DNA of 64,000 nucleotides, from positions 62,001-126,000 of the forward strand of contig JADJWF010000011.1 of NCBI GenBank assembly GCA_016716505.1. Direction: 5' to 3'. A program made the translations under genes and the position numbers. Below, one piece after another: positions 54,832 through 62,673 of this stretch (positions are counted from its first letter, which is position 1; the number at the start of each line of letters is the position of its first letter). A model generated the notes under the pieces. It ran no database searches. It saw only the letters and a list, made by a program, of their open reading frames with translations, and had not been told where the DNA came from. Source of the DNA: Verrucomicrobiota bacterium (GTDB lineage Bacteria > Verrucomicrobiota > Verrucomicrobiia > Limisphaerales > J093).

Positions 54832-56064
54832 TCATTCGCTGCGGAGGGCGTCCACGGGGTTCAGCCGGGCCGCCCGCCAGGCCGGCAGGAACCCCGCCAC
54901 CAGCCCCGTCGCCGCCGACACCAGCAGGGCCGCGCCCGCCACGGGGAGCGACATCGCGGCCGGCATGAATTTTGAAAGGGCCACGGTGGCGGGCCAGGCG
55001 ATGCCGAGACCGATCAAGCCCCCCATCAGACAGATCATGGCCGCCTCGGTCAGAAACTGGGCGAGGATGTTGCGCCGCTTGGCGCCAATCGCCTTGCGAA
55101 TGCCGATCTCTTTGGTCCGCTCCGCCACGGAGACGAACATGATGTTCATGATGCCAATGCCGCCGACGAACAGCGACAGGCCGGTGATGAAGAGCCCGCC
55201 GGCCGCGATCATGCCCGCCACGCGGTTGAAGGTCCTCAGAAACTGATCCTGTTCGTTGATGGCGAAATCGTCCTCCTGCCCCGGCGCGAGGCGGCGGATC
55301 TTGCGCAGGACGCCGCGCACCTCCTCCCGCAGGTCATCCAGCCGGTCCACGCTCCCCGCCTTGATCTGGATGGTGAGGTCCGGAAACCGCCAGAAGGACT
55401 CGATGAACTGGCTGATGGGGATCACGACCTGGTTGTCGAGCGAGAACGCCCCCATGAATTCGCCCTGCTTTTCGAGGACGCCGATCACTTCAAACGGGAA
55501 CCCGCCGATATGAACCCGCGCTCCGAGAGCCGACCCGCGAGGGAACAGATTCGTCGCCGTTTGCGAGCCCAGCACGCACAGCGGCCGCCCGCCTTCCGCC
55601 TCGGCTCCCGAAAGGAAGCGCCCCTCGGCGATCGAGATCCCGCCGGTGAGCAGGAACGCGTCCGTGGTCCCGATCACCCGCACGCCACTGGCGCTCCGGT
55701 TGCCGCACTTGACGGTCTGCCCCGTCTCCACGATGGGCGCCATCGCCTGCGCCGTGGTGACCTGACGGTTCAGTTCCCGGAACTGAAGCAGGTCAATCTC
55801 CCGACGCCGGTTCTGCCGCACCCACTCGGCGTGAGAGTTGATGAACCACTCGAAGCGCTGCACGTACAGCACGTCCGCCCCGAGCATGGACACGCTCTGG
55901 GTGAAGCTCCGTTTCAAGCCCTGGATGGCCGTTGCCATCAGCGTCACCGTGACGATGCCGATCACGATGCCCAGGGTGGTCAGGCCGGCGCGCATCTTGT
56001 TGGCGCGCACCGCGTCCCAGGCAATGAACAGGCACTCGTTGAATTCGGCGAGCAGGCGCGTCAT
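54832..56064 (-). CDS. MacB-like ABC transporter permease (first of two)
   Basis: A 410-aa permease with the same plan as its neighbour: N-terminal helix (LTTLGIVIGIVTVTLMATAI), a periplasmic MacB_PCD domain and three C-terminal helices, with GIGIMNIMFVSVAERTKEIG, IRKAIGAKRRN and the end ARLNPVDALRSE. It starts 5 nt after the ATPase stop. The periplasmic domain should contact the adaptor protein. Sequence differences in that domain between the two permeases are large, so they are not a recent duplication. Confidence 0.9.
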   Translation of the reverse strand: MTRLLAEFNECLFIAWDAVRANKMRAGLTTLGIVIGIVTVTLMATAIQGLKRSFTQSVSMLGADVLYVQRFEWFINSHAEWVRQNRRREIDLLQFRELNRQVTTAQAMAPIVETGQTVKCGNRSASGVRVIGTTDAFLLTGGISIAEGRFLSGAEAEGGRPLCVLGSQTATNLFPRGSALGARVHIGGFPFEVIGVLEKQGEFMGAFSLDNQVVIPISQFIESFWRFPDLTIQIKAGSVDRLDDLREEVRGVLRKIRRLAPGQEDDFAINEQDQFLRTFNRVAGMIAAGGLFITGLSLFVGGIGIMNIMFVSVAERTKEIGIRKAIGAKRRNILAQFLTEAAMICLMGGLIGLGIAWPATVALSKFMPAAMSLPVAGAALLVSAATGLVAGFLPAWRAARLNPVDALRSE

Positions 56065-56069
56065 GGCGG

Positions 56070-56756
56070 TCAGCGGGCGCGCCGTTCATCGCTGGCGATC
56101 AGCCCGTCGCGGATGCGCACGATGCGCCGGGCGTGGCGGGCGATGTCCTCCTCGTGCGTCACCACGATGATGGTGTTGCCCTGGCTGGCGAGCTGTTCGA
56201 ACAGGGCCATGATCTCCTCGCCGGTCTTCGAGTCGAGATTCCCCGTTGGCTCGTCCGCCAGGAGAATGGAGGGCTTGTTGACCAGGGCGCGGGCAATCGC
56301 GACCCGCTGGCGTTGCCCGCCGGACATCTCGTTCGGCTTGTGCGTCATCCGGTCGCCCAGGCCGACGCTGTGAATGGCCTCGATCGCCACCGCGCGCCGC
56401 TCCGCCGCCGGCATGCCGGAATAGATCAAGGGAAGCTCGACGTTGTGCAACGCGTTGGCGCGCGGGAGGAGATTGAAGGTCTGAAAGACGAAGCCGATCT
56501 CCCGGTTGCGCACCTCGGCGAGCTGGTTGTCGTCCATGTCACTGACGTTGGTCCCGTTGAGGATGTAGGTGCCCGAGGTCGGCGTATCGAGACAGCCAAT
56601 CAGGTTCATCAGCGTGGACTTGCCCGAACCCGACGGGCCCATGATGGCGAGATACTCGCCCCGCTCCACCGTGAGCGTGACCTCACGCAGGGCGTGAATG
56701 ATCTCGCCACCCATCTGATAGCGGCGGCTGATCTTTTCGAGGTGAATCAGGCTCAT
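56070..56756 (-). CDS. ABC transporter ATP-binding protein (MacB/LolD type)
   Basis: A 228-aa ATPase of the lipoprotein-release/MacB class. Walker A is GPSGSGKSTL (about 40-49), the Q-loop lies in NREIGFVFQTFNLLPRANAL, the signature is MSGGQRQRVAIARAL, and Walker B ILLADEPTGNLDSKTGEE is followed by the H-loop His in VVTHEEDIA. The length is that of a stand-alone subunit. It would power the two adjacent permeases. Confidence 0.95.
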   Translation of the reverse strand: MSLIHLEKISRRYQMGGEIIHALREVTLTVERGEYLAIMGPSGSGKSTLMNLIGCLDTPTSGTYILNGTNVSDMDDNQLAEVRNREIGFVFQTFNLLPRANALHNVELPLIYSGMPAAERRAVAIEAIHSVGLGDRMTHKPNEMSGGQRQRVAIARALVNKPSILLADEPTGNLDSKTGEEIMALFEQLASQGNTIIVVTHEEDIARHARRIVRIRDGLIASDERRAR

Positions 56757-56800
56757 CCTGTGGCAGTGATCGGACGGTCAAACCACAACGATGCGCAAAC

Positions 56801-58159
56801 CTACGGAGTACCCGCCCCGCCCGGCGGCTTGCCTTTCTCCCCCGGTGGCGGGCCCACCTTGATCTTCTTGCCGTCCTCCAAATCGCGGCTGATGGCCTTG
56901 AACCCCCCGGAGATCACTTCCTGTCCTTCCTCCAGGCCCTCGGTGATCTCCATGTAGGCGTCGTCACTGATGCCGCGCTTGATGGGAACCATCCGTGCCA
57001 CGTCGCCGTCCTTGAGAAAGACCACCTCGATGGGTTTCGGCGCCTCACCGGGCTTGCGCCCGCTCGGCGCATTGGTCGGGGTTGCCGCGGCATTGGTGGC
57101 GCCCGCCGCGCTCCCTGAGCCGGCTTTCGCGACGGAGTTGGTGGTCTTCGGCAGGCGGGTGGTCACGCTGGCGATCGGGACGGTCAGGACATTGGTGCGG
57201 TAACGGGTCTCGATCTCGGCCGTGAATGACATCCCCGGCCGGAACGCCTCCTTGTCCTTGATCCGAATCTTGACCTCGAACTTGGTGGCTTCCTGCGACT
57301 GGCCGCCGAAGCCTCCCGTGCCGGCTCCGAGCGTGAGCCCCCGCGAGGAGTTGGCGATCTCGGTGACCACCCCGTTGAACTTGCGGTCTTTGAAAGCGTC
57401 GCCCTCCAGGCGCGCGACCTGGCCGACCTGGATCAAGGGCACGTCCACCTCGCCCACCTCGACCCGCGCCTCCATCTCATTCAGGTCGGCGATCGTCATG
57501 ATTTCGGTGCCGGCCATCATCGCCGTGCCCACCACCCGCTCCCCCAGTTGCGAATTCAACCGGATGACGGTGCCTTCCAAGGGCGAGTGAATGACCGTCT
57601 TCCGCAGGTCCTCCTCGGCGCGGTCCAGCGCCGCCCGCGACATCTCCACCTGATGCGTCGCGCTCCGCAACTGGGCCTGCGCCACCTCGTAACTCGTCCG
57701 GGCATCCACGAAGAGCGACTCGGACACCAGGCTGTTCCGGTACAGCGATTCCTGCCGGCGGAACTCGGCTTCCGCGCGGGCGAGGTTGGCTTCGGCAGTG
57801 GATTTGCCCGCGAGCGACGCCCGGTAGCTGGCCGTCGCGGAATTACTGTTGGCGATGTAAGTGTCCGGCTTGATGCGGACCAACAGGTCCCCCTTCTTGA
57901 CGGCCTGGCCTTCCTTCACCGGCAACTCGATGATCTCTCCGCTGACCTCCGGACTGATTTTCACATAGACGACCGGCTGGACCCGGCCGTTGGCCACCAC
58001 GATCTCCGTGAGGTTGCGGCGGGTCACCTTTTCGGTCTGGACCGTGATCACGGCCTCGCGCTTTCGGAGGAAGGCGGCTGCCGTCAAGCCGCCAATCACC
58101 AGCAGCAGAACCGCGAAGACAATGAGTTTCCGCCGCCTTTTCGACTTGGGATTTGCCAT
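56801..58159 (-). CDS. MacA-like periplasmic adaptor (HlyD family)
   Basis: A 452-aa membrane fusion protein. It has a basic start (MANPKSKRRRKLIVF), one transmembrane anchor (about 13-29), and a barrel-sandwich/lipoyl segment with VKISPEVSGEIIELPVKEGQ. A coiled-coil hairpin (about 100-185) and beta-barrel parts follow. It links the permeases to an outer-membrane channel encoded elsewhere. Pro/Ala/Thr-rich insertions lie near 340-375, and the C-terminus is Gly/Pro/Lys-rich (GPPPGEKGKPPGG). It sits 44 nt upstream of the ATPase gene. Confidence 0.9.
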   Translation of the reverse strand: MANPKSKRRRKLIVFAVLLLVIGGLTAAAFLRKREAVITVQTEKVTRRNLTEIVVANGRVQPVVYVKISPEVSGEIIELPVKEGQAVKKGDLLVRIKPDTYIANSNSATASYRASLAGKSTAEANLARAEAEFRRQESLYRNSLVSESLFVDARTSYEVAQAQLRSATHQVEMSRAALDRAEEDLRKTVIHSPLEGTVIRLNSQLGERVVGTAMMAGTEIMTIADLNEMEARVEVGEVDVPLIQVGQVARLEGDAFKDRKFNGVVTEIANSSRGLTLGAGTGGFGGQSQEATKFEVKIRIKDKEAFRPGMSFTAEIETRYRTNVLTVPIASVTTRLPKTTNSVAKAGSGSAAGATNAAATPTNAPSGRKPGEAPKPIEVVFLKDGDVARMVPIKRGISDDAYMEITEGLEEGQEVISGGFKAISRDLEDGKKIKVGPPPGEKGKPPGGAGTP

Positions 58160-58224
58160 GTCAGTTTCGGGTTAAGACACCGCCAACGAGATTTAGTTTC
58201 ATCTGATTGCCGCCCGTCCCTCCT

Positions 58225-59019
58225 TCAGCCGCCGAAAAGCCGGGCCGTCAACAGGCTGACGCCGATCAGCACCGCCTTCCACGGAATCCAGATCGCCAGC
58301 AGCCACGCCAGCGATCGGGCGAACGAGGCCCCGCTCAGCCGCGCGACGGCGATCGCCGAGACCACGATGCCCCATAGATCGAGCCCGTTCACGGAAGCCA
58401 GCACCAGATGCAGCGGATCGCCCGCTTGGAATTCGCCCGCCACGGCAAGCGCCAGGCCCGGCGCGGCAAAGACGGTCCCCAGCGCCAGTTGCAACAACGG
58501 TGTCAGAATCTTGTTCAGCACCTCGATCATGGCGACGAGACCCGCAGCCTCGAGGGCCTTGCCGTAGTCAAAGCTGCCGCGCAGCCCCTTCGCACCGACA
58601 AGCCAGAGGACCCAGGCCCACCAGAACGTGGCCACGACCGCGCTGACCAGCGGCACCCCGAACACTCCGATTCCCGTGCCCAGCGCCTGGTGGGCCTCCG
58701 CCCTTCGGCGCACTTCTTCCAGTTGCTGTTCGGACCACTGCTGCTTCGCCGCCATCCTCGCCAGCGCCCGATCCTGGATCTCGCGTTGCTGCTGCTGGAG
58801 CACGGGATCGCGCGCGACGAGCCAGGCGCCCGCCCAGCCGATCAGCACCAGCAGCAGCGCCGGCAGCAGCCAGTTCGCCATCGCTCGCGGACTCGCCTTG
58901 ACCTCGGCAAAGACATCGTCGGGTGCGGCGAAGACGTTGAACATCCGGGACCAAACCGAAGTGGCGGGCGGGACCGCTTCGCCGGAAGCGTCGCCGGGGG
59001 AGGAGGTTGGTTCGTTCAT
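58225..59019 (-). CDS. YIP1 family membrane protein
   Basis: A 264-aa protein started at ATG 59019 (MNEPTSSPGDASGEAVPPAT). A Pro/Ser-rich N-terminus leads to WSRMFNVFAAPDDVFAEVKA, the usual entry of bacterial YIP1 proteins. A first transmembrane helix follows (LLPALLLVLIGWAGAWLVAR), then a charged helical loop (DPVLQQQQREIQDRALARMA) and four more hydrophobic segments. The function of bacterial YIP1 proteins is unknown; they often stand before MacAB-type exporters, as here, 65 nt upstream of the adaptor gene. Confidence 0.78.
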   Translation of the reverse strand: MNEPTSSPGDASGEAVPPATSVWSRMFNVFAAPDDVFAEVKASPRAMANWLLPALLLVLIGWAGAWLVARDPVLQQQQREIQDRALARMAAKQQWSEQQLEEVRRRAEAHQALGTGIGVFGVPLVSAVVATFWWAWVLWLVGAKGLRGSFDYGKALEAAGLVAMIEVLNKILTPLLQLALGTVFAAPGLALAVAGEFQAGDPLHLVLASVNGLDLWGIVVSAIAVARLSGASFARSLAWLLAIWIPWKAVLIGVSLLTARLFGG

Positions 59020-59155
59020 GATGCGGCCGCGCTGTTCGGGGCGCGTGAGCCGAAGCGTCCAACCGGCCCCTCGCGAAGTCATCTCCAATCTCGGGCGGCG
59101 TTTGTACCTGCCCGAAACCACGCGCGGACCTGCGTGGGCCGTGAAAGCTGCTCCG

Positions 59156-60010
59156 CTACTCCGGAGGCCACGACAACCGCTCGCCCAACCGCAGAACCCG
59201 GTGCGGTTGCTGGAGCCGCTGACAAGCCGCGACGAACTCTTCCGGGCTCGCGGTGTTGAAGGCGAACAGGTCGTAATGGCAGGGGACCACGACTCGGGCA
59301 TGGATGTTCCGTGCCAGTTGCGCCGCCTCGCGTCCCCCCAGATTGCCGGCCACCCGGCGTTCGGGCGCGCGCCCGTTGATGGGCAGCAGCGCGATCGTCA
59401 CCCGCTCGCGGAGCAGACGCGCCTCCATCCCCGGATACAGCATGGTGTCGCCGGCGTGGTACACCCGATGGGGCCCGGCTCGCACCACAAAGCCCACGTA
59501 GCAGAAGTGCCCGCTCGCATCGCGCGCCAAGTCTTCGTGCGCCGCCGGCACCGCGCCGATCTCGAACGGGCCCACCGTCGTGGACACCGGATCATCGTCC
59601 GGATCCAGACCCACGATCCGCGACTCGTCCAGCCCGGACCGCCGGGCGGCTTCAGCCACGTTCGCCCGGGCGCAGATCAGGCGCAGCCCGGGGTTCACCT
59701 GAGCCAGCGGCCGCAACGTTTCGGGATCGAGATGATCCGTGTGGTTGTGGCTCGAGGTGACGGCCTCCACGAAGTCCAGCCGCTCCGGTGCCACAACCCG
59801 CTCGCTGATCCGGGTGTGCGGCTTGTCGGTGCCGGCATACTTGGCGGTCAACGAATCGGAGAGATACGGATCGAGCAGCAAATGGCTTCCCCGCCATTGA
59901 ACGAGGAAGCCGCTCTGGCCCAACCACCACAGGTGAAGGCGCTCCGGCTCCCGGCGGGCCGCGGATATGTCCGCGAGAAACGCATCATCCTGTCGCAGCG
60001 GCTTGATCAT
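59156..60010 (-). CDS. UlaG-like MBL-fold metallo-hydrolase
   Basis: A 284-aa cytoplasmic protein of the metallo-beta-lactamase fold. The metal motif HxHxDH is SSHNHTDHLDP (His88, His90, Asp92, His93). Further ligands are His in AVPAAHEDLAR, Asp in YHAGDTMLYPG and His in VVVPCHYDLF. The closest characterised family is UlaG, the L-ascorbate 6-phosphate lactonase; many relatives have other or unknown substrates. I chose ATG 60010 (MIKPLRQDDAF), preceded by a short GGGGAC; a GTG 9 nt upstream is possible. It stands alone between the exporter operon and the divergent exported-protein genes. Confidence 0.85.
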   Translation of the reverse strand: MIKPLRQDDAFLADISAARREPERLHLWWLGQSGFLVQWRGSHLLLDPYLSDSLTAKYAGTDKPHTRISERVVAPERLDFVEAVTSSHNHTDHLDPETLRPLAQVNPGLRLICARANVAEAARRSGLDESRIVGLDPDDDPVSTTVGPFEIGAVPAAHEDLARDASGHFCYVGFVVRAGPHRVYHAGDTMLYPGMEARLLRERVTIALLPINGRAPERRVAGNLGGREAAQLARNIHARVVVPCHYDLFAFNTASPEEFVAACQRLQQPHRVLRLGERLSWPPE

Positions 60011-60288
60011 CGTCCCCACGAGTTGGCCAGCGATTCAAGCCCCGCACAATCCTGTTTGTGCCGGGCGGAGCGTGCCCGCGTCCTGGAAAAAACCGACTTC
60101 GACCGCCCCGTCTGTGACCCCGCGCGCCGCCTCCCCGATCCGATGGAGACCATCCCCCCGGTTCGAAAACGCCCTGGCCAGGACGCTCCCGCCGCTGGCT
60201 AAGGATTCAGGGAGGCCCGGACTGCGGCAATTGTCGGTTGACTTTCTCGGGCCGCGGGAGCAAGCAACCAGAAGTTCAAACAGTCACC

Positions 60289-61458
60289 ATGAGATCTTCC
60301 GCAATCCTCAAGACGCTCTCCCCCCTGGTTGTTGCGACCGTGGTCAGCCCCGGCGCGGCGCTCGCCGGCGATTGGTGGGTCCAGGCAGGTCCGAGCATTC
60401 GTGGCGGCATGAAGGTGTCGGTGAGCGGGACCTCCCGCACACAACTGGAGGACGTCCACGCGGCGCCTTCGCCCCCGGGGGCGCAAGCGGGCTACGCCGA
60501 CCGCGTGTACGATGACGGCTATGTGAAGCTGGACTCCGGCACGCTGGACCCGAACGCCGTGGGCGGGGCCGGGCTCACGTGGAATTGGGCCTATGACCGC
60601 CCGGACCAGTACGACTCGGCCGGTCGCACGCTGACCTTTCGACGCGCCTATGAGCAGGTGGCAAGAACCACCCGCGACACCGGGTTGGAGGGCGATAACG
60701 AGTTGGAGGGCCTCGGCTTGAGTTTCCAGTTCGGGCGGACCCTGCGGCGGGATGACCGGTGGTTGTTTGATCTGGCGCTCGGCTTTCACGGATTCTGGGA
60801 CCTTCGTTCGACGATCACCGGGAGCAGCTTTCAGGAAGAAGTCGGTCCGCTCACGGTCACCGACCGGTTTGATGTCCGGGGCGCAGTGCACCCGGAACTG
60901 GGATTTCCGCCGCCTCGGACAGCCTCCGGCGGGTACACCGGAACGTATGAGGGGCCGGCGGGCGAGGCGCCGGGATGGGCGGGCGGCTATCCGGTGATTC
61001 CGAACGTGCCTGTCGGTGGTCTGGCGCAAATGGAGGTGGCCAGCATCGCGGCGAACCAGGTGACGTTTCGCCTTAGCCAGGACCTTTACGAAATCACGCT
61101 CACTCCGCGGATCAGTTACCGGGTCTCCCAGAATCTCACGGCGTATCTGGTGCCCAAGCTGGGCGTCGCGATTGCCGTGACGACTGCGCAGCGCACGGAG
61201 ACCTTCTCCGAGATGTCGGCTGCCGGACCAGCCCGTGTGCTGCGGAGCTGGAACGACGAAGTGGAGGAGACAGACGCGCTTTTCACGTGCGGGTTGGCCG
61301 GCGGGGTGGAACTGGCCCTCGGCAGCGGATTTCATCTTGGCGCATTTGGCGGCTACGACTGGGTCCTGAATGCGCAGGAGTTCGATCTCGGCCCGAATCA
61401 GATCAAGGTGGACAACAGCGGCTGGTCCGTCGGCTTGGTGCTGCGCAAGGAACTGTGA
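60289..61458 (+). CDS. Exported outer-membrane beta-barrel-like protein
   Basis: A 389-aa protein from ATG 60289 with a signal peptide (MRSSAILKTLSPLVVATVVS, cut near ALAGD). The rest alternates polar and apolar residues in strands rich in Gly, Tyr and Phe, for example LTWNWAYDRPDQYDSAGRTL, GLGLSFQFGRTLRRDDRWLF and SYRVSQNLTAYLVPKLGVAI. The closing strand is GWSVGLVLRKEL. This is the look of an outer-membrane barrel, although the last residue is not the usual Phe. No family name is assignable. It is followed 51 nt later by another exported protein. Confidence 0.65.
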   Translation: MRSSAILKTLSPLVVATVVSPGAALAGDWWVQAGPSIRGGMKVSVSGTSRTQLEDVHAAPSPPGAQAGYADRVYDDGYVKLDSGTLDPNAVGGAGLTWNWAYDRPDQYDSAGRTLTFRRAYEQVARTTRDTGLEGDNELEGLGLSFQFGRTLRRDDRWLFDLALGFHGFWDLRSTITGSSFQEEVGPLTVTDRFDVRGAVHPELGFPPPRTASGGYTGTYEGPAGEAPGWAGGYPVIPNVPVGGLAQMEVASIAANQVTFRLSQDLYEITLTPRISYRVSQNLTAYLVPKLGVAIAVTTAQRTETFSEMSAAGPARVLRSWNDEVEETDALFTCGLAGGVELALGSGFHLGAFGGYDWVLNAQEFDLGPNQIKVDNSGWSVGLVLRKEL

Positions 61459-61509
61459 GCCAGTTGGTCCGGGCTCGATGGCCTCTCAACGACTTCTTCT
61501 CTTCTTCGC

Positions 61510-62640
61510 ATGAAAACAAATCTGGTGCTTTGGGCGGTGTTGGCGGGCGGACTGGCGCTGCTGCCGGCGGGGGCCATCGAGGTCGGGCCGTTCGGCGCTC
61601 ACGGCGAGGGCGGTTCGCGAAACGGGCAGAACTTCCGCATTGGCCCGGCGGGCAGTGTCTTCGAACTGGACGCTTTTCTGTACGTGGGGGGACAGGATCT
61701 GAATGGCGCCGACCCAGGCCGCGCCGCGAAGCTCTCGCGGCATTCGCCGCCAGCCGGGCTCAACGTGGCCTTTGCCAGCGAGCTTTCGGCCGACAAGACC
61801 GATCTGGTCCTGCGCTACACGCTGGCGAACACCACCAACGCGACTTTTACCGACGTCCGACTCTTCGTCCTGTTGGACACCGAAATCGCCGAGACCCAAA
61901 ACACGTTCTTCAACGAACTCGCCGCCACGGCCGGTTCGCCCGGTGACGGCCCCGGTGATGCCGCGCCGGACGCCTGGCAGATTGACGAGCCGGGCTTCGC
62001 GGGCGGCACCTTGCACCAGAACCTGCTGGAGGGTGCGCTGAACAACCGGAACGCCTTCGGCGAGGGGCAGGCGGGGGACATTGCGATGGCGATCGGTTTC
62101 TTCCTCGGAAACCTCAAGCCCGGCGAAAGTGTGGTCACGCGGGTGATGGTGTCCGAGGACGGTTCACGGCTCGGCCCGTTCTCGCTGGTGCAGACTGATC
62201 CTGCAGCACTGCCGCCGACGTTTGTCACCCTGTCCGGCGAAACGGAGGCGCGGGAGCAACTGATCTCCGACGCCACCGGCTTGGTGCAACTGACGTTTGA
62301 GTGGCGGTTGAACCAGCCCGTGGGCAGCTTGCTGGGCCGGCTCCGCATCGAGAACGCCCGTCAAAGCCAGGCGGCAGTCGGCCCGCCGTTCCAACTTGGA
62401 CTCGACAGTACGCCCGGCCGGCGATTTGTGCGGCCCACGGGGACGCTGCCGAATGGCCTGCCATACCTCGACATCACCGAGGCCGTGGCCGCCCAGTTGG
62501 GCGCCGGCAACCCGCTGCGTCCCGGTGAGTCGGTCACCATAGACGGCATCGAAATCTACTCCGCCGGGCGCTTGGCCCCGCCCGCCAGCGTGTGGAGTTT
62601 GTGGGGCTCGCGCACAGGGGCCCCGACGCCAGAAAACTGA
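61510..62640 (+). CDS. Exported hypothetical protein
   Basis: A 376-aa secreted protein with a signal peptide (MKTNLVLWAVLAGGLALLPA, cut near AGA). The mature part looks like beta-sandwich domains: LVLRYTLANTTNATFTDVRLFV (61801-61866) is a CARDB or DUF11-like strand pattern. The segment VTIDGIEIYSAGRLAPP lies near the end. No catalytic motif and no sorting tail are visible. It lies between the barrel-like protein and the FG-GAP protein, all on the same strand with gaps of about 50 and 33 nt, so the three may form one secreted set. Confidence 0.65.
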   Translation: MKTNLVLWAVLAGGLALLPAGAIEVGPFGAHGEGGSRNGQNFRIGPAGSVFELDAFLYVGGQDLNGADPGRAAKLSRHSPPAGLNVAFASELSADKTDLVLRYTLANTTNATFTDVRLFVLLDTEIAETQNTFFNELAATAGSPGDGPGDAAPDAWQIDEPGFAGGTLHQNLLEGALNNRNAFGEGQAGDIAMAIGFFLGNLKPGESVVTRVMVSEDGSRLGPFSLVQTDPAALPPTFVTLSGETEAREQLISDATGLVQLTFEWRLNQPVGSLLGRLRIENARQSQAAVGPPFQLGLDSTPGRRFVRPTGTLPNGLPYLDITEAVAAQLGAGNPLRPGESVTIDGIEIYSAGRLAPPASVWSLWGSRTGAPTPEN

Positions 62641-62673
62641 TCTCTGTCCCCAGACCCTCAGCCCTTTCCAGCC

